A stretch of 64,000 bases of DNA from Gadus chalcogrammus (lineage: Eukaryota > Chordata > Actinopteri > Gadiformes > Gadidae): NCBI RefSeq assembly GCF_026213295.1, contig NC_079412.1, positions 6,693,232 through 6,757,231 on the forward strand. The letters run 5' to 3'. Positions 1 to 48,264 of the stretch are shown in pieces. Under the pieces are notes generated by a model that was not told where the DNA came from, ran no database searches, and was given only the letters and a program-made list of their open reading frames with translations. The position numbers were made by a program, and so were the translations under genes. Position 1 is the first letter of the stretch; the number at the start of each line of letters is the position of its first letter.

Positions 1-2184
<2,184 letters not shown>

Positions 2185-2293
2185 ACAAACTACAACGGGA
2201 GAAAGCAAGCGCTTAGAGAGGGAGCGGTCCTGAGTTGAACAGACTCCACCCTTAACCCAGCCAGTGAACGGAGAGACACCCGAGAGCATAAAA
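2185..2293 (+). other. flna: flna 5' UTR part of first coding exon
   Basis: The region runs from the AG acceptor at 2183-2184 to the ATG at 2294. It contains no upstream ATG in frame. The coding start was chosen at 2294 because the protein from there ([13 protein letters not shown]...) aligns with the N-terminus known for vertebrate filamin A (MSSSHSRAGQSAA...). The frame is open further upstream only through non-ATG codons. Confidence 0.7.
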
Positions 2294-36429
<34,136 letters not shown>

Positions 36430-37710
36430 CACCACCCACTGCACCACTCATTCCCAGCAACTGAAATCCTTAATTATATTATATAACTATCATTGCCTGT
36501 GATATTGCTGTTTACAAATTCTTTGCCTCTTGTGTTATCGTTGAAATACCAGGATTTCCAGTTTCGTCAAACTCGCCTGTGTCGTGGTTTGCACAAATTC
36601 AGTGTTTGCTGTTCAGCAAAAAAAGGCGCGTTCAGGTGATGCGTCGTCTGTTTTGAGCGTTGCGTAGCCGCTACAAAGGTTCCTGTACGGCGAGGGGAAC
36701 TCAGTGATTGGGCGTAGCCAAAACACTGAGCCGCTTTCCAAGAAGTCCCTCAGTCGGAACGCGCCTAATCTAAATATTTGGAATTCAGATATCCCCTACT
36801 GCCATTTTTGTTTTTTTTAAGAAAAAAAGGTATCCTTTCACACTGAATATTACCACTACATGTGGCACCTCTATCATCCTCTACATCCCTATCCAAATCA
36901 TGTCCCCATGTCGTCACGTGTTCAAACATGGACAATGTCAATGGTTATTCCTAGCACTGTGGTTTAGTAAATACAGTGGTGGCCTGAATCCAGTCAGTGT
37001 GTTGATTGTAATGCTTGCCAACTTGCTCCCTCATGTTTAATCTGCTGCTAGTGTGATCCATTTAGGCACTCCTATTTTGAAACTTTAACTCATGATAAGA
37101 TTGAGAAAAGGTCTACTGGCAAAGGAAGGGTGTGTGTAAAGTATTGCGTGGAGCGCAGGGGTGTGGCTCTCCATGTCGCTGGCTGGAGCCGAGGTTCTGA
37201 GGACAACAAAGTGTTTAGAGTAGCGTCCAGGCCTTATGCTTCCTACACCTGCCTGACACTGATTAGGTTTCAGGATGTTCTTTCTCACAGGATCCAGAAG
37301 TATTCTATGCTGCCTTGTTGTACAGCTCGCACACAGGGAATGGAAACACCTAAAGACTAGATGAACTGAGCGGAAATAAGAAAGTTGAAGGCTTTCCATG
37401 TCTTACTGTTTCATACAGACATGTTGGTTTGGGTACAACAGAAGGGACATTTCTAGAGAGGGGCTTTGCAGGAGAATATTTGTTGTGAAATTGAATCAAC
37501 TGAAGAGAGGGACCTTAACAAGAAATGAGAACAAATGTAGCTTAGTTTTTCCTGCACCCATTCCGCTGCCACGCCCTTTTTCTTTGGCTTTGTGTGTACT
37601 CAGTATTTTTGAAAAACTAATTGAATCGTCTTGAAAAAATAATGGGCTTTTAAAGTGTTTGTAAGACAGTATTTTGATAAACAATAAAGTTGTCTACGTA
37701 TTTTTGTCAA
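36430..37710 (+). other. flna: flna 3' UTR with polyadenylation signal
   Basis: A non-coding AT-rich stretch follows the stop. A canonical AATAAA at 37683-37688 is followed by a TTGT-rich segment, consistent with cleavage near 37705. No other gene signal is seen in this 1.3 kb. Confidence 0.7.
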
Positions 37711-38589
37711 TCGTTTATTTGTAAAAATATATATACATTTCATTAAACACATTTATACATAGGATTAACCCAGTTTCATAAAAACTTTTTATTGTGTACA
37801 ATATGGTTTTGTTTTCACTGTTGATTACGTGTGAAATATAGATATACTTATTCTGGTGTTGGGCTTCATTCAATTTGTGAAAATTGAAGTTGACATTGCT
37901 AAAGCAAGCGAAAAAAAAGAAATGTATATATACTTTATAGGAAACCATAAAAGGTCAAATGTGTAACACTAATGGCACCACCAGTTGGAATTTAATGATG
38001 TAAAGACAACTTAACATCTATATCAAAATAAGAATTGGATTTGAAATTATTGGAATTGGCTTAAATCAAAAAACGGCGCAGTCACCCTGACGTGGGCGCG
38101 CTATTTCTCAAGGTGTCGCACGCGCCCTCATTGAGCGTGGCCAGATGTTGGCCCCGCCCCTCGTTACGTCGCGCCCTCATGGTGCGTCCAGGTTTCGTAG
38201 TTAAGTGAAGATAAGATAAATGAATTCTAAAATGTGCTCCTTTTTTCGTTTGATAAAACAGCGAAAGCGAAGCAAAGACACGAAACGATCAGAGTTACTA
38301 CTCACTGGAAGCTTATCAGGCTCTTGTAATGATTGCCATTTTTATCCCACCTTAACTATTGGTACTATTGCTTGGGTACATTTTCTGGTGTGAATCTGTC
38401 TTTGCTAATTATCCCTGCACAGGTAGTCGGTTTCCCAGTCTTTTTCTTCGGTTACCACCTGGAGTTCCTGCAGGTTTTCCCCCCATGGTGTAGCTGTGCT
38501 CAGGGTTGTTGTGTCTGCAGTGCATTACCTTACATTACTCAATATTGAAGGATAGTTGCCATATTTGTGACCATTGAGACAGTCGCTCA

Positions 38590-38980
38590 AGATCCTCCTG
38601 AAGTCTGATGTGGTCGTCCATTTCATTGAACGGCGATTACCTTGGTATCGTCTGCAAAGAGCACTGCGAAGCTCAAGATGATGTCTGGCAGGTTGTTGAT
38701 GAATACTATGAATAGTAACGGTCCTAGAACACTTCCTTGTGGGATGCCGCTCAGTAGCTCAATCCAGCTGCAAGGCCACATTTCGTTCACTACAACCCGC
38801 TGTCTTCCTCCGGTGAGACAATGTCTTGATCCACTTTAGCACCTTTCCTTTGATTACGTAGGTTTCTGGATCACCTTCTGTATCGGGACAGCGTTGAAGG
38901 CCTTCTGGAAGTCGAGATACAGAATATCAATGCTTGATCCTTCATCCAGGAGTTACGTCCAATGGTCGAGTACCTTCAGT
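38590..38980 (-). mobile_element. LINE reverse-transcriptase fragment (CR1/Rex type), degraded
   Basis: Read on the minus strand, the fragment shows in order LDFQKAFNAVP (about 38886-38920), GIPQGSVLGPLLFIV (about 38700-38755) and the catalytic FADDT box (about 38638-38662). These are core motifs of non-LTR reverse transcriptases, closest to CR1/Rex in wording. The motifs are not all in one frame and stops interrupt them, so the copy is dead and truncated. Confidence 0.75.
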
Positions 38981-40024
38981 AGCTGTAAGGTGGTGGACCA
39001 AGGTGACATTAATAGTAAAACTACTAACGTTAGTTTACATTATTCTAGTTTTCCTACCTTGGAGTTGGATTAATGTTCCAGTCTGTGATAAACCAGGAAT
39101 GTCTACTTACTGATTCACTTCTACATTTCATTACCAGTTGAACCAGCGTCGCCATATAATATTGATCTCAACTCAAACAACCATATCCGTAACATTGATC
39201 ACTTTGACAGAGTTGGGTCAGCCTACTAGGACTTTTTTAATGCTTTTTAAATGCAGCCATCCTTCCCTCTACCCACAGTATCTCTGTCCAGATGTCGCTG
39301 AGCGGGAAGGCGGACACAGAGATCAGCCAGCTGCATAGGTCAATTCATTGAATTTGAATGAAATTTGAATTTGATTGAATTAATACTGCCTTGTGCCCAG
39401 TGCTAGTCTCACATGGCAGACTGAAGACTGATAACAGACAAGCTCACTCTGGGGGAACATTTTCAGTTTTATTTTCTGCCGCCTCAAATGTTTTTCGGCC
39501 AATCATTTTGCTGGGGGCTGGGTTTTGAAGACGTGGTCCTCTACTGGAAACCAACATAAGGAAATTGACCCTTCATCTCGCATCCAGATGAGCGTTGTTC
39601 AATAAAACAATAGCATCGTCTTTTCTTTACATTGTTGTATCGCTCCTTGGGGAACAAAGCCAAACTCGGCAGGCAAAGGTGAATTAAGCTCCTCCTGTAG
39701 CAGGTGGGAGCTAAAACTTACGGTCCGACACCAACATCCTGACACACTTTATTGAATAAAAGTTTAACCTGTCTAGTAGACAGTCAATATTTTTCTGAAA
39801 TCTCTATCTTGCACCCGCAAATGACTTATTCTTCAGAAGAATATAGAAGTTTGGATATCAATTTGTCGGACGTCTGGATCATAGATTAGCCCAGTAAAGG
39901 CAGAGAGGACGTTTATAATAGTAAGACAATTCTAATGTACTTTTGCCAAAGGTTCTACTTGAAGTCTGCATGAAAAAAAGCAGATGGCTTCCATGGACAA
40001 CAAGTCAGAAACACCATCTGACAA

Positions 40025-40228
40025 GGTAGGAGACTGACAAGACCTACTACAGAGAGGAAGGTAGGAGACTGACAAGACCTACTACAGAGAGGAAGGTAGG
40101 AGTCTGACAAGACCTCCTACAGAGAGGAAGGTAGGAGTCTGACAAGACCTACAGAGAGGAAGGTAGGAGAATGGCAAGACCTACGGAGAGGAAGGTATAG
40201 GAGACTGACAAGACCTACATAGAGGAAG
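40025..40228. repeat. ~38-bp minisatellite
   Basis: Five or six copies of GGTAGGAGACTGACAAGACC + TACTACAGAGAGGAA, with internal deletions in later copies. Confidence 0.9.
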
Positions 40229-40739
40229 TAGGAGGCTGCTTACCACGTTGACTCATGAGTCTGACTGTCCATCTGCAAAAGTGACTGGTGTCACCAATTC
40301 ATTGCTTTTACAACTTTTTGAAGATTTGTCAGGAAAATGAAATAAAGCTCTTTGAAGGGTAAACTGCTCTCGAGGCAGGGTGCGCAGCCTGGAGAAAACT
40401 ACCATTCGTAAACATTTTTCGAGCCTTTAATAACTTCGAACATTTGAGTAAAAAATAACACATGAATAATTTGTACGATATACTTTGTAAAACGGTTTTC
40501 ATTTTCAAATGGTCACTTATTCTCAAATGGTACATTTATTTAAGAATAAATACATCACCGCCCATTTGCACATTCAATTGTCAACAAATATCTCAATATT
40601 TATAATCATAGTGTCAAATCTGCGATTCCTTACAAATACGTTTGGCGAACTCGTACAGCACTCGTCAAAACAAATACAATTTGAAGAATGTGTGCTTCCA
40701 ACTGAACTATGGCTGGATTATTATTTCCATCTGAACTAT

Positions 40740-41560
40740 ATATTCTGTACTGGCCTGTATTGTGAAAGGTGTCCTGTACTGGCCTGTATTGTGGAAGGTG
40801 TCCTTTCGTGGCCTGTATTGTAATGTGTAAAGTGTCCAGTATTGGCCTGTATTGTGTGAGGTTTCCTTTCCTGGCCTGTATTGTAATGTGTAAGGTGTCC
40901 TGTATTGTTTAAGGTATCCTGTACTGGCCTGTATTATTGAAGGTGTCCTGTACTGGCATGTATTGTGGAAGGTGTCCTGTATTGTTTAAGGTGTCCTGTA
41001 CTGGCCTGTATTTTGGAAGGTGTCTTGTACTTGCCTGCATTGTAATGTGTAAGATGTCCTGTATTGTTTAAGGTGACTTTCCCTGGCCTGTATTGTGTGA
41101 GGTGTCCTGGACTAGCCTGTATTGTGTGAGGTGTCCAGGCCTGTATTGTGTGAGGTGTCCAGGCCTGTATTGTGTGAGGTGTCCTGGACTAGCCTGTATT
41201 GTGTGAGGTGTCCTGGACTAGCCTGTATTGTGTGAGGTGTCCTGGACTAGCCTGTATTGTGTGAGGTGTCCAGGCCTGTATTGTGTGAGGTGTCCTTTCC
41301 TGGCCTGTATTGTGTGAGGTGTCCTGGCCTGTATTGTGTGAGGTGTCCTGGACTAGCCTGTATTGTGTGAGGTGTCCTGTACTGGCCTGTATTGTATGAG
41401 GTATCCTGTACTGGCCTGTATTGTATGAGGTATCCTGTACTGGCCTGTATTGTATGAGGTATCCTGTACTGGCCTGTATTGTATGAGGTATCCTGTACTG
41501 GCCTGTATTGTATGAGGTATCCTGTACTGGCCTGTATTGTGTGAGGTGCCAGTAGGTACT
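40740..41560. repeat. 24-28-bp minisatellite
   Basis: About 30 copies built from CTGGCCTGTATTGTGTGAGG + TGTC. Blocks of local variants (GGCCTGTATTGTATGAGGTA in the last five or six copies; short AGGCCTGTATTG forms in the middle) suggest recent segmental amplification within the array. Confidence 0.93.
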
Positions 41561-42621
41561 TCTAAAATGATGAACGTCTACAACCGCATTGAGTAGCCAA
41601 GTGATGAGGATCTTTGATAGATTTATAAATTGTATTTAGCTGTTTATTGTGGAATTAGGTCATAGCTTACAAGTAAAGGTCCTTTTACATTGATGGTAAA
41701 CCGGTGTAAACCGATTTATCCATTTTGCAAAAATGGACATTTGATTCTTTTTAAATGTCAAATAAATCAGTTTAATCCAATCCCACTCTGATACATTTCT
41801 GATATCTTGTTATTTATTTATCTTGCTCTAAATAGAATAACTATGTTTGATTGGAATGCATAATATTTTGGATCTCAATTGTGTAATACTTGACTAAAAA
41901 AGACGGACTGCTAAAACCTTTAAAGCTAATTATTGTGTTTTGCGCTTGAAATGCAGACACAACTCTACCTCATGCAAAGAGAACCACCTCCCCTCCCCCT
42001 TACTTTACCCAATCGCCCCCTGATAGCCACGTCGTCACTTCTCTTTCTTTTTTTAATCATCCAGACTTTTAAACATAAAACTCTTAACATATGATTTGAT
42101 AAACAAACTATTAGTTGGTGACCCATACCCACTGGGTGACCGTTTACATTAGCTAGCTGTCAATTATACCTTTTTTTTGTAACTTTTTTGCCCACCAGCC
42201 ACTGTGGCAGGTAGATTTAAATGACAAGTTTGGGGATAATTCATCTATACAAAGTATTTTCAATAAAAAACAAATTGACATATTAACAATAAAAAAACAT
42301 GCATGGCTAAACCATCATAAGTCAATTTGTTTTTTTATATTTACATCTGACTGCATAGAAATGTGTCCACAGACACATTATTGGCCCTTAACACTAATAT
42401 TCAGAAAAAACACTGCCTCAAAAGGCTATCGCCTTAAGCAATACAAGTAGAGGCATATGCTTGAACTTTATACCCTGAACTTTTAAACGTTGCAAACGTG
42501 CAAAAACATAATCTTATATTTATGTGGCATTCAGTCCAATGCTGAATATATATCTGTACCATTCAGTAGGCCAATGCTGTGGTAAAGTGTGTAAAGTATG
42601 ACCAAGTGTTTCTTTCTGTTC

Positions 42622-42665
42622 AATAGTCTAGATAGAACTTTATCAATCCCCTGTAGGAGAAATTT
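42622..42665. mobile_element. fish retroposon tail fragment
   Basis: The string TAGATAGAACTTTATCAATC + CCCTGTAGGAGAAATTTG resembles a widespread teleost retroposon 3' end (ACTTTATTGATCCCC...GGGGAAATT). Nothing else of the element is recognisable. Confidence 0.45.
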
Positions 42666-42810
42666 GCTAATAAATCAATAATTGTAAAAAAAATAAGGAA
42701 TCTCCCACTTCCGGCTTCCATGAAAGAGAACCAAACTAATTCACACAATATAGTTCATGCAAATCTAGCATTAAAGGTTAATTTAAGGAAGTTCTCTCCA
42801 GTCACGCTGA

Positions 42811-42936
42811 AAGTAGTTCGCTAGTAGTAGCGCTTTAATTTGCAGTGTCAGAGAATTCTGAGAAATCTGAATGCTGACTAAATTTTCAGAATTCTGACAC
42901 TGCAAATTATTGCGCGCTACGACTAGTGAACTACTT
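42811..42936. mobile_element. foldback/MITE-like inverted repeat
   Basis: Arms of about 50 nt at 42811-42860 and 42885-42936 are near-perfect reverse complements. They share AAGTAGTTC, AATTTGCAGTGTCAG and GAATTCTGA, separated by about 25 nt. It has no coding capacity and is probably a small DNA-transposon derivative. Confidence 0.75.
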
Positions 42937-44599
42937 AAAAGAAAACTCGACACCGCAGCCAGGCAACAAATGACTGGTGAGAACCTTCTTAAATGAACCT
43001 TCAATGCTGGATTAAATTATCAGAATTCGGATTTTATCCAAATATTCAGCCTGGATTCCATGGATCCGATTTTCGCCTGAGATGGGGAACCAATCACAGA
43101 ACGGGGGGGGACGGCAAGACGATGACGACGTCTATGGGACACACCCATCGTCTTCTTCCGAATTGCGTGCGTCTTCTTCCGAATTGCGTGTGTCTCACGC
43201 CGAATGCGTGAGACTTGAGAGCTGTTACCGGTATATCATCCCGGGACTCTCTAAATCGACGCCACCTGATGGGTTAGTGGTCAGAGAACAACTCATTAAC
43301 GCGGGGATAAGGGGTTCGATTCCTTAATGAAGCTAGCTTTTTTCTTTCATATTGGACTGGATGTTTGCATGCCATTTTGCGTAACTTGTAGTTTATGATG
43401 AAGAAATGTTACTGGGGTTAAGGTTAGGGTAACGCTAAGGGTAAGACACAAAGTGTTTTTGCAACACAATATTTCTTACAATAACAAAGTCCAAAGTTTT
43501 GATGACTCCAGTAGGAAACTTAAGATACCTAGAGAAATGCGTGAGTGCTCACAAAACATCAACAAGTCAGCATTGTGGTACAGGGTGATCATTTCTGATA
43601 TACAGTACAAAAGCTGAAACTATTAGCCAGGAGTGGGAAAGATGCAGACGCAGACGTGGGAAGCATTAAGACGCACCAACACACAGTTCCCTGTTGCAAA
43701 ATGGTTCAGAGTTTAATAGAAATAGTTAGGGTTAGCTGGTATGGCGTTATCTGGTACGGCTATAGTCTAATGTTAGCTTAGTTCATGTTGTTTCGTCATG
43801 TTAATCGCTAGTAATAGTAAGTCATTTGTAGAAATATAGCCTATCATCACAGACTGTTGGAATGTCACCCACCCTCCATCGTGTACGACACTGACGCTCG
43901 TAATCTGTAGTGCAAGGGAGTTCGTGCACAGATCCCTGAGACAAACGGCTACGGCTACGCGCAAACCCATAGCGAGTGACGTAGGACGTAAAGTCCCGCC
44001 CAGGTCGAAGTGGCGTCGATTTAGATTTAGAGAGTCCCATATATTATCTATTATCCCAGATGTTGACAGTCGCAGTTCAGCAAGAGAGGCGTAGAAGAAG
44101 AAGGGGGGCGGATGTAGACAGTAATGGTTGTGGAACTATGCAGCGCCGTATGACGAATGTATTAAATATGCAAATTCCATCGGACCTGACTGGAAAGTAT
44201 TACCCGACACAGTGGCGGGTGAAGTGACACAATTCACCCGCCACCATACAAATTCACCCGCAAATGGCGTGTGGCGGGTGTTAATTTCCATCCCTGAGCC
44301 AAACACTATGTGTACGTTCCATGGTGCTTCATAAGCAGGTACCAGTGATTTTGTGACGTTAAAGTGCACATTGGTATACTCTTCATCGTCACGTCAAAGG
44401 CCCATGAGGTGTGTGGAGCTCTGCCTGGGCAGCGGTGGAATGCAGGCTCCCAGACCGTTGAGCTTCTGGATATTTACATTATAATGGACTGTTGACCTTC
44501 TGGGATAGTATCGCCACGGTGTGGCTGGGCAGATGTGTGGCGCTCGTTCTGGACGCTGATCTCGTCCCGTTCTGGATGCTGTTCACGTCCAGAACGGGC

Positions 44600-44698
44600 G
44601 CCCTGCGCCCTGCGCCCTGCGCCCTGCGCCCTGCGCCCTGCGCCCTGCGCCCTGCGCCCTGCGCCCTGCGCCCTGCGCCCTGCGCCCTGCGCCCTGCC
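44600..44698. repeat. 7-bp satellite (CGCCCTG)n
   Basis: Fourteen uninterrupted copies of CGCCCTG, about 70 per cent GC, inside an AT-rich region. On one strand it reads as tandem RPAPCAL-type peptide in every frame. This is a consequence of the 7-bp unit, not coding. Confidence 0.97.
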
Positions 44699-44740
44699 TG
44701 CTCCTATCAGTAAATAAAATACATTACTGACTATCTGCCT

Positions 44741-45943
44741 GAAGTGGCGGTTCTAGAAACATTTTACTAGGGGGGCCAAGGAGGAGCCAGTGTGTTATGT
44801 ATGAATAAAGACGCAATGTCACAGAGCTCTAGTCGGAGCTTCCTACTCCATTTATTCAACCAACTAACTCACGCATGCGTGACTCACATCAAGAGTGCAA
44901 AACCAATTAGAATATGGCATGTCGTAAACATACGTAACATCATGCATTGTTGCAGCAATGTCAAACATAGCACAGTGTTTAACCGGAGGGGCAAGAAAAA
45001 AAAGGCAAACAATTATGATAAAAACATCAAACATTTAATCTGTACAAGAGTTTATAACTTCACCAGTCTGTATTTTTCTGTCAAACTATCTTAAATTGAT
45101 GGAGCTTATGCCCTAAATCATCAAAATCATAAGAACAACTGTTTTGTACAAGCGTGCAAGGGAGGTAGGGCCATAATAAAGTTCAAAACAATGCACCGTT
45201 TTCTATTTATTTTATCAGTTTCAGTGTGGAGAAACTGTGTTCCCAAGAGACTGAGTTTACAGGAAGGGTTACAGCAATATTGAACAGTCTAAAGAGCTCA
45301 AAGGAAACTTGCCTGTTCTAATCTTCTTTCCTCAATTCATGATGGCTGCTATTAGAAGAAAAAAAACGTAGGGGCATGCATTCGATTTCGTTGCATAACC
45401 ATCCCTCCCCACTTAACACGGGCAGATAGCCTTCTACTCTTTACTCATATGTATTTGTTATCCCAATGCAGCAGCCAAAACGGATGAAAATACGTGGTTG
45501 ACATCACAACATTGTGTAGCCTAGACCTAGCAAGGATACTGACATTCGGATACTCTCTTCTGCTTCGGTGGGTTTTCATAGATATGATTAGGTTTCTAAA
45601 TATATCGAGACCAGGCAAACTTAATTTCATTATCAGTGTGAGGTCACTTACGAAAGGAAATCGTTTTGCTTAACTTCGACTCTTGCAACAGGAGAAATCG
45701 TGGCTCCTTTCTCCAAGAGTAGTCGCTGAGCTCTCATTTACCGAGCAGCAGCAGCACAGTGTTTGGGTTAGCCGCTCTAAGTTACCCGTGTAAAACAATG
45801 CGTTGCATAAGTTCTGTAAAATCAGTAAAATCATAATTGTTTTATTTTGTCAGCACGGGGGGGGGGCGCAGGGGGGGCCAGGGACATGTCTACAGGGGCA
45901 ATGGCCCCCGTAGGCCCCTGTGTAGAACCGCCATTGGATCAGA
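44741..45943. mobile_element. DNA-transposon-like element with inverted ends
   Basis: The left end AGTGGCGGTTCTAGAAACAT and the right end GTGTAGAACCGCCATTG are complementary over TGGCGGTTCTA with further G/C-rich similarity inside (GGGGGGCCAAGG versus GGCCCCCGTAGGCCCC). This spelling is typical of hAT-type ends in fish. No target duplication is obvious and no transposase frame is present in the 1.2 kb. Confidence 0.5.
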
Positions 45944-46654
45944 GTCTTTACCAAACCCATTGTAGATAGCCATAACGTCCGTCAGTTCATTTATATCGTC
46001 CAAGAACACGGACCAGTCTGTGCACCCAAAGCAGCCATGAAGGGCAAGGGGAGGTGTGGACTGTCCTCAGTCCAAACCTCCAGTCTTTGCTCGCACCTGC
46101 TCATGCTGTAACAGTCCCATGGTTGGTAGGACTTCATTATGATCTGATGAGGTGGACCTTGGTGGACCTCCAAGGAGGGGTCCACCCACAGATTTATAAG
46201 CCTCCTCAATAGGACCGTAGCGTGGGGCATAAGACCTACTGATAAAACCCGATCACATGCCCTTTAAGTTAGTTGAAAATCTCCCAATACAAAGTTGGGG
46301 GAATCCGGTGACAAAGATTGCAGATGTTGTGTCACTTAGAATATTACACAAGCAGCTGATTTGGCGTTGCTTAAGGATGTATATACACGACAGTGACTGG
46401 GATGAAGAGTCAGTGTGGTTTTGTCATCTTATCTAACCAGCCTAAAGCAACCTTTTTTAATCTTCAAGACTCATACAACATTTGTACCACTAGATTGCAG
46501 CCTATTTAGTCTGTATTTAGTGGCCATTTAAAAAAATAGAATAAGAAGAACCATGAATCTTTGGGGCCAAATTCACAGCCCCTCCATAGCGATATTGTTT
46601 CAGAACACTTCAAGACTTGTGATATTGAATTCCTCAATCATCAATTACTAAGAT

Positions 46655-47040
46655 TACATCTTGGTGGACAAAACTGAATCCAGGGCAGCTGCTATTAGGG
46701 GCGTCAACACTGCACTCCGGGGAACTGCAGTTGTGTTAGTCCACGCTCGTCTCAAGGCGGCTGCTGTCGGCGTGGTCCACACTAGTCTCAGGGGAGCAGC
46801 CTTTGTGGTGGTCCACACTGGGCTCAAAGAAGCTAGAGTTGTGTGGGCCACATTGGGCTCAGATAAGCTAGAGTTGTGGTGGTCCACACTGGGCTCAGGG
46901 CAGCAGCCTTCGGGGTAGTCCAGGCTGTGATCAGGGCAGCAGCTGTTTCGGTGGTCCATAATGCTCTCTGGCCAGCAGCTGGTGTTGGGCTGGTCTAGCT
47001 GTGAATCAGTTGGTCCAGGTCCCCATGGGCAAAGAAGCAT
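46655..47040 (-). repeat. unit C 36-bp minisatellite (diverged)
   Basis: About nine degenerate copies of the 36-bp kinase-tail repeat, in the same orientation and register as those in units A and B. The remains of the last coding exon (GGGGACCTGGACCAA) lie at its upstream end. It marks the distal limit of the kinase array. Confidence 0.8.
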
Positions 47041-47176
47041 CAGAAGAATTTCAGTTCATTAATCCAGAAATCGACAGCGTACTGATATCCGAGGAGGTCC
47101 TTTTGGAAATAAATGTTGAACACATAATATTAGGAAGCAACACAATATCGGATATAGGAAGCATTGGAGAGTGTAA

Positions 47177-47728
47177 TGCCGCTTTTCCACCGCACATGTA
47201 GCTCGACTCGACACGACACGACTCGACACGACTCGACACGGTAGCAGCGCGGGTGCTTTTCCACCGCAAATAGTACCTCCGGGACGTGGGCGGGGTCGTC
47301 TGCGCGAAAGGGCCGTGACGTATTTTTGTACGCGACGCAAACTACACCTACGTAACCCACACATGGACAGAACCCACATAACAACAATGGAGAACATCGA
47401 TGCGATGGTATTCGTGTTCGTATTATTAGCTGGCATGTTGAAGAAGTGGAATATGTTGGCTGCGGCGCTACTATGGCTGTTCTATCGTTACCAGCATGGT
47501 TGCCATGTCGCTCTCGTGACTTCGTCACACTCTCTGGCCAATCAGTGGCCGGCCGTCTGCCGACGTCACCTTTTAGCATCGGCTCAGCCGCTTGGAACCT
47601 AGAGCGAGGCGGTACTAGAAAAAGCAGCCACTTGAGGTACTAGATCGCAGTGGAAACGCAAAAAAGGCGAGCTGAGTCGAGTCGAGTCGAGTCGTGTCGA
47701 GCTGGTACCATGCAGTGGAAAAGCGGCA
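47177..47728. mobile_element. Harbinger-type MITE, 552 bp, TSD TAA
   Basis: The ends are TGCCGCTTTTCCACCGCA and the complement of TGCAGTGGAAAAGCGGCA, giving an 18-bp terminal inverted repeat with one mismatch. TAA flanks it on both sides (47174-47176 and 47729-47731). The paralogous unit B reads straight through (GAGTGTAAGGTACACA at about 50047-50062), so the empty site is known. Subterminal CGACTCGACACGA repeats are mirrored at the other end. A short open frame inside (47390-47602) shows no transposase motif. A 3-bp TAA duplication fits PIF/Harbinger. Confidence 0.85.
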
Positions 47729-48264
47729 TAAGGTACACCTACTCTTTGCCACTGTCTGTGGTGTCTACTGGGGCCTTCTTCTGTTCCTCTGACACAGAAG
47801 GTGTGTGGCTCACAGGTGGGCTGCAGGGCTGGACTACAATGGGCTCAGGGCAGCTGCTGTAGCTGCTGACACATCATGGCCACTGCATTAGAGTCTACAA
47901 CGTTACTGGATCAACACCTACCTCGACAACCTCCAGGGAGATGAAAGAGAACGATCTGGGCTGGCACAGCTTGAGCCCTTTTCTCCTCACACTCTTCGTA
48001 TACTCTCGTTGTGTCTGGAAAATAGCCTCTGTTTTGGTTAAGTTCTATTGGCCCGTAGATACTGTAAGACAGGTGGACTGACAGACACCTATATGGATAC
48101 CTTGCGTCTCCAGACAGATCCTTTGGGGAAACACAAAGGCGTTTTGATGCCTTGGTACCGTGCAGCATAGCATCACGAAGTTCCCCATGGGTTTGTATGA
48201 TGTATGCCCACTGCAACACAACACAACACATCCTTCCTGTTAGCAATCAACCACTGGATTATGT

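Larger units (their letters stand above)
37711..46654. other. 9-kb intergenic region without recognisable gene
   Basis: Between flna and the kinase locus I find only repeats: a LINE reverse-transcriptase remnant, minisatellites at about 40.0 and 40.7-41.6 kb, a retroposon tail, an inverted repeat at 42.8 kb, a tRNA-like fragment near 43.27 kb, a 7-bp satellite at 44.6 kb and an element with inverted ends at 44.7-45.9 kb. Short open frames have neither splice context nor familiar domains. Confidence 0.6.
46655..48262 (-). pseudogene. kinase 3'-module, unit C (decayed copy)
   Basis: The third tandem copy of the kinase 3' half. It contains a copy of exon 6 (48101-48210, 110 nt with the same 5-nt frame-shifting difference as unit B), a copy of exon 7 (about 47923-48018) and a shortened exon 8 (about 47732-47870). 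It then carries a Harbinger-type insertion. Exon 9 and most of exon 10 are lost. Shared changes with unit B suggest that B and C descend from one duplicated copy. No upstream kinase lobe is present, so it cannot make a kinase by itself. Confidence 0.8.

Noticed and set aside
2264..2293. Upstream extension of the filamin start
   Set aside because: The frame is open but begins at GTG; the ATG at 2294 gives the N-terminus expected for filamin A.
39138..39338. Possible small exon near 39.28 kb preceded by CTACCCACAG
   Set aside because: One acceptor-like site only, no conserved peptide, and it lies beside a dead LINE fragment.
43267..43325. tRNA gene
   Set aside because: A- and B-box-like segments are present but acceptor and anticodon stems do not pair convincingly; more likely a SINE head or tRNA relic.
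44492..44717. Open frames with repeated Arg-Pro-Ala-Pro-Cys-Ala-Leu
   Set aside because: Product of the 7-bp (CGCCCTG)n satellite, which cycles through all frames.
47390..47602. Short open frame inside the Harbinger-type MITE as a transposase or Myb-like gene
   Set aside because: Too short, no DDE or Myb/SANT motif visible; non-autonomous element.
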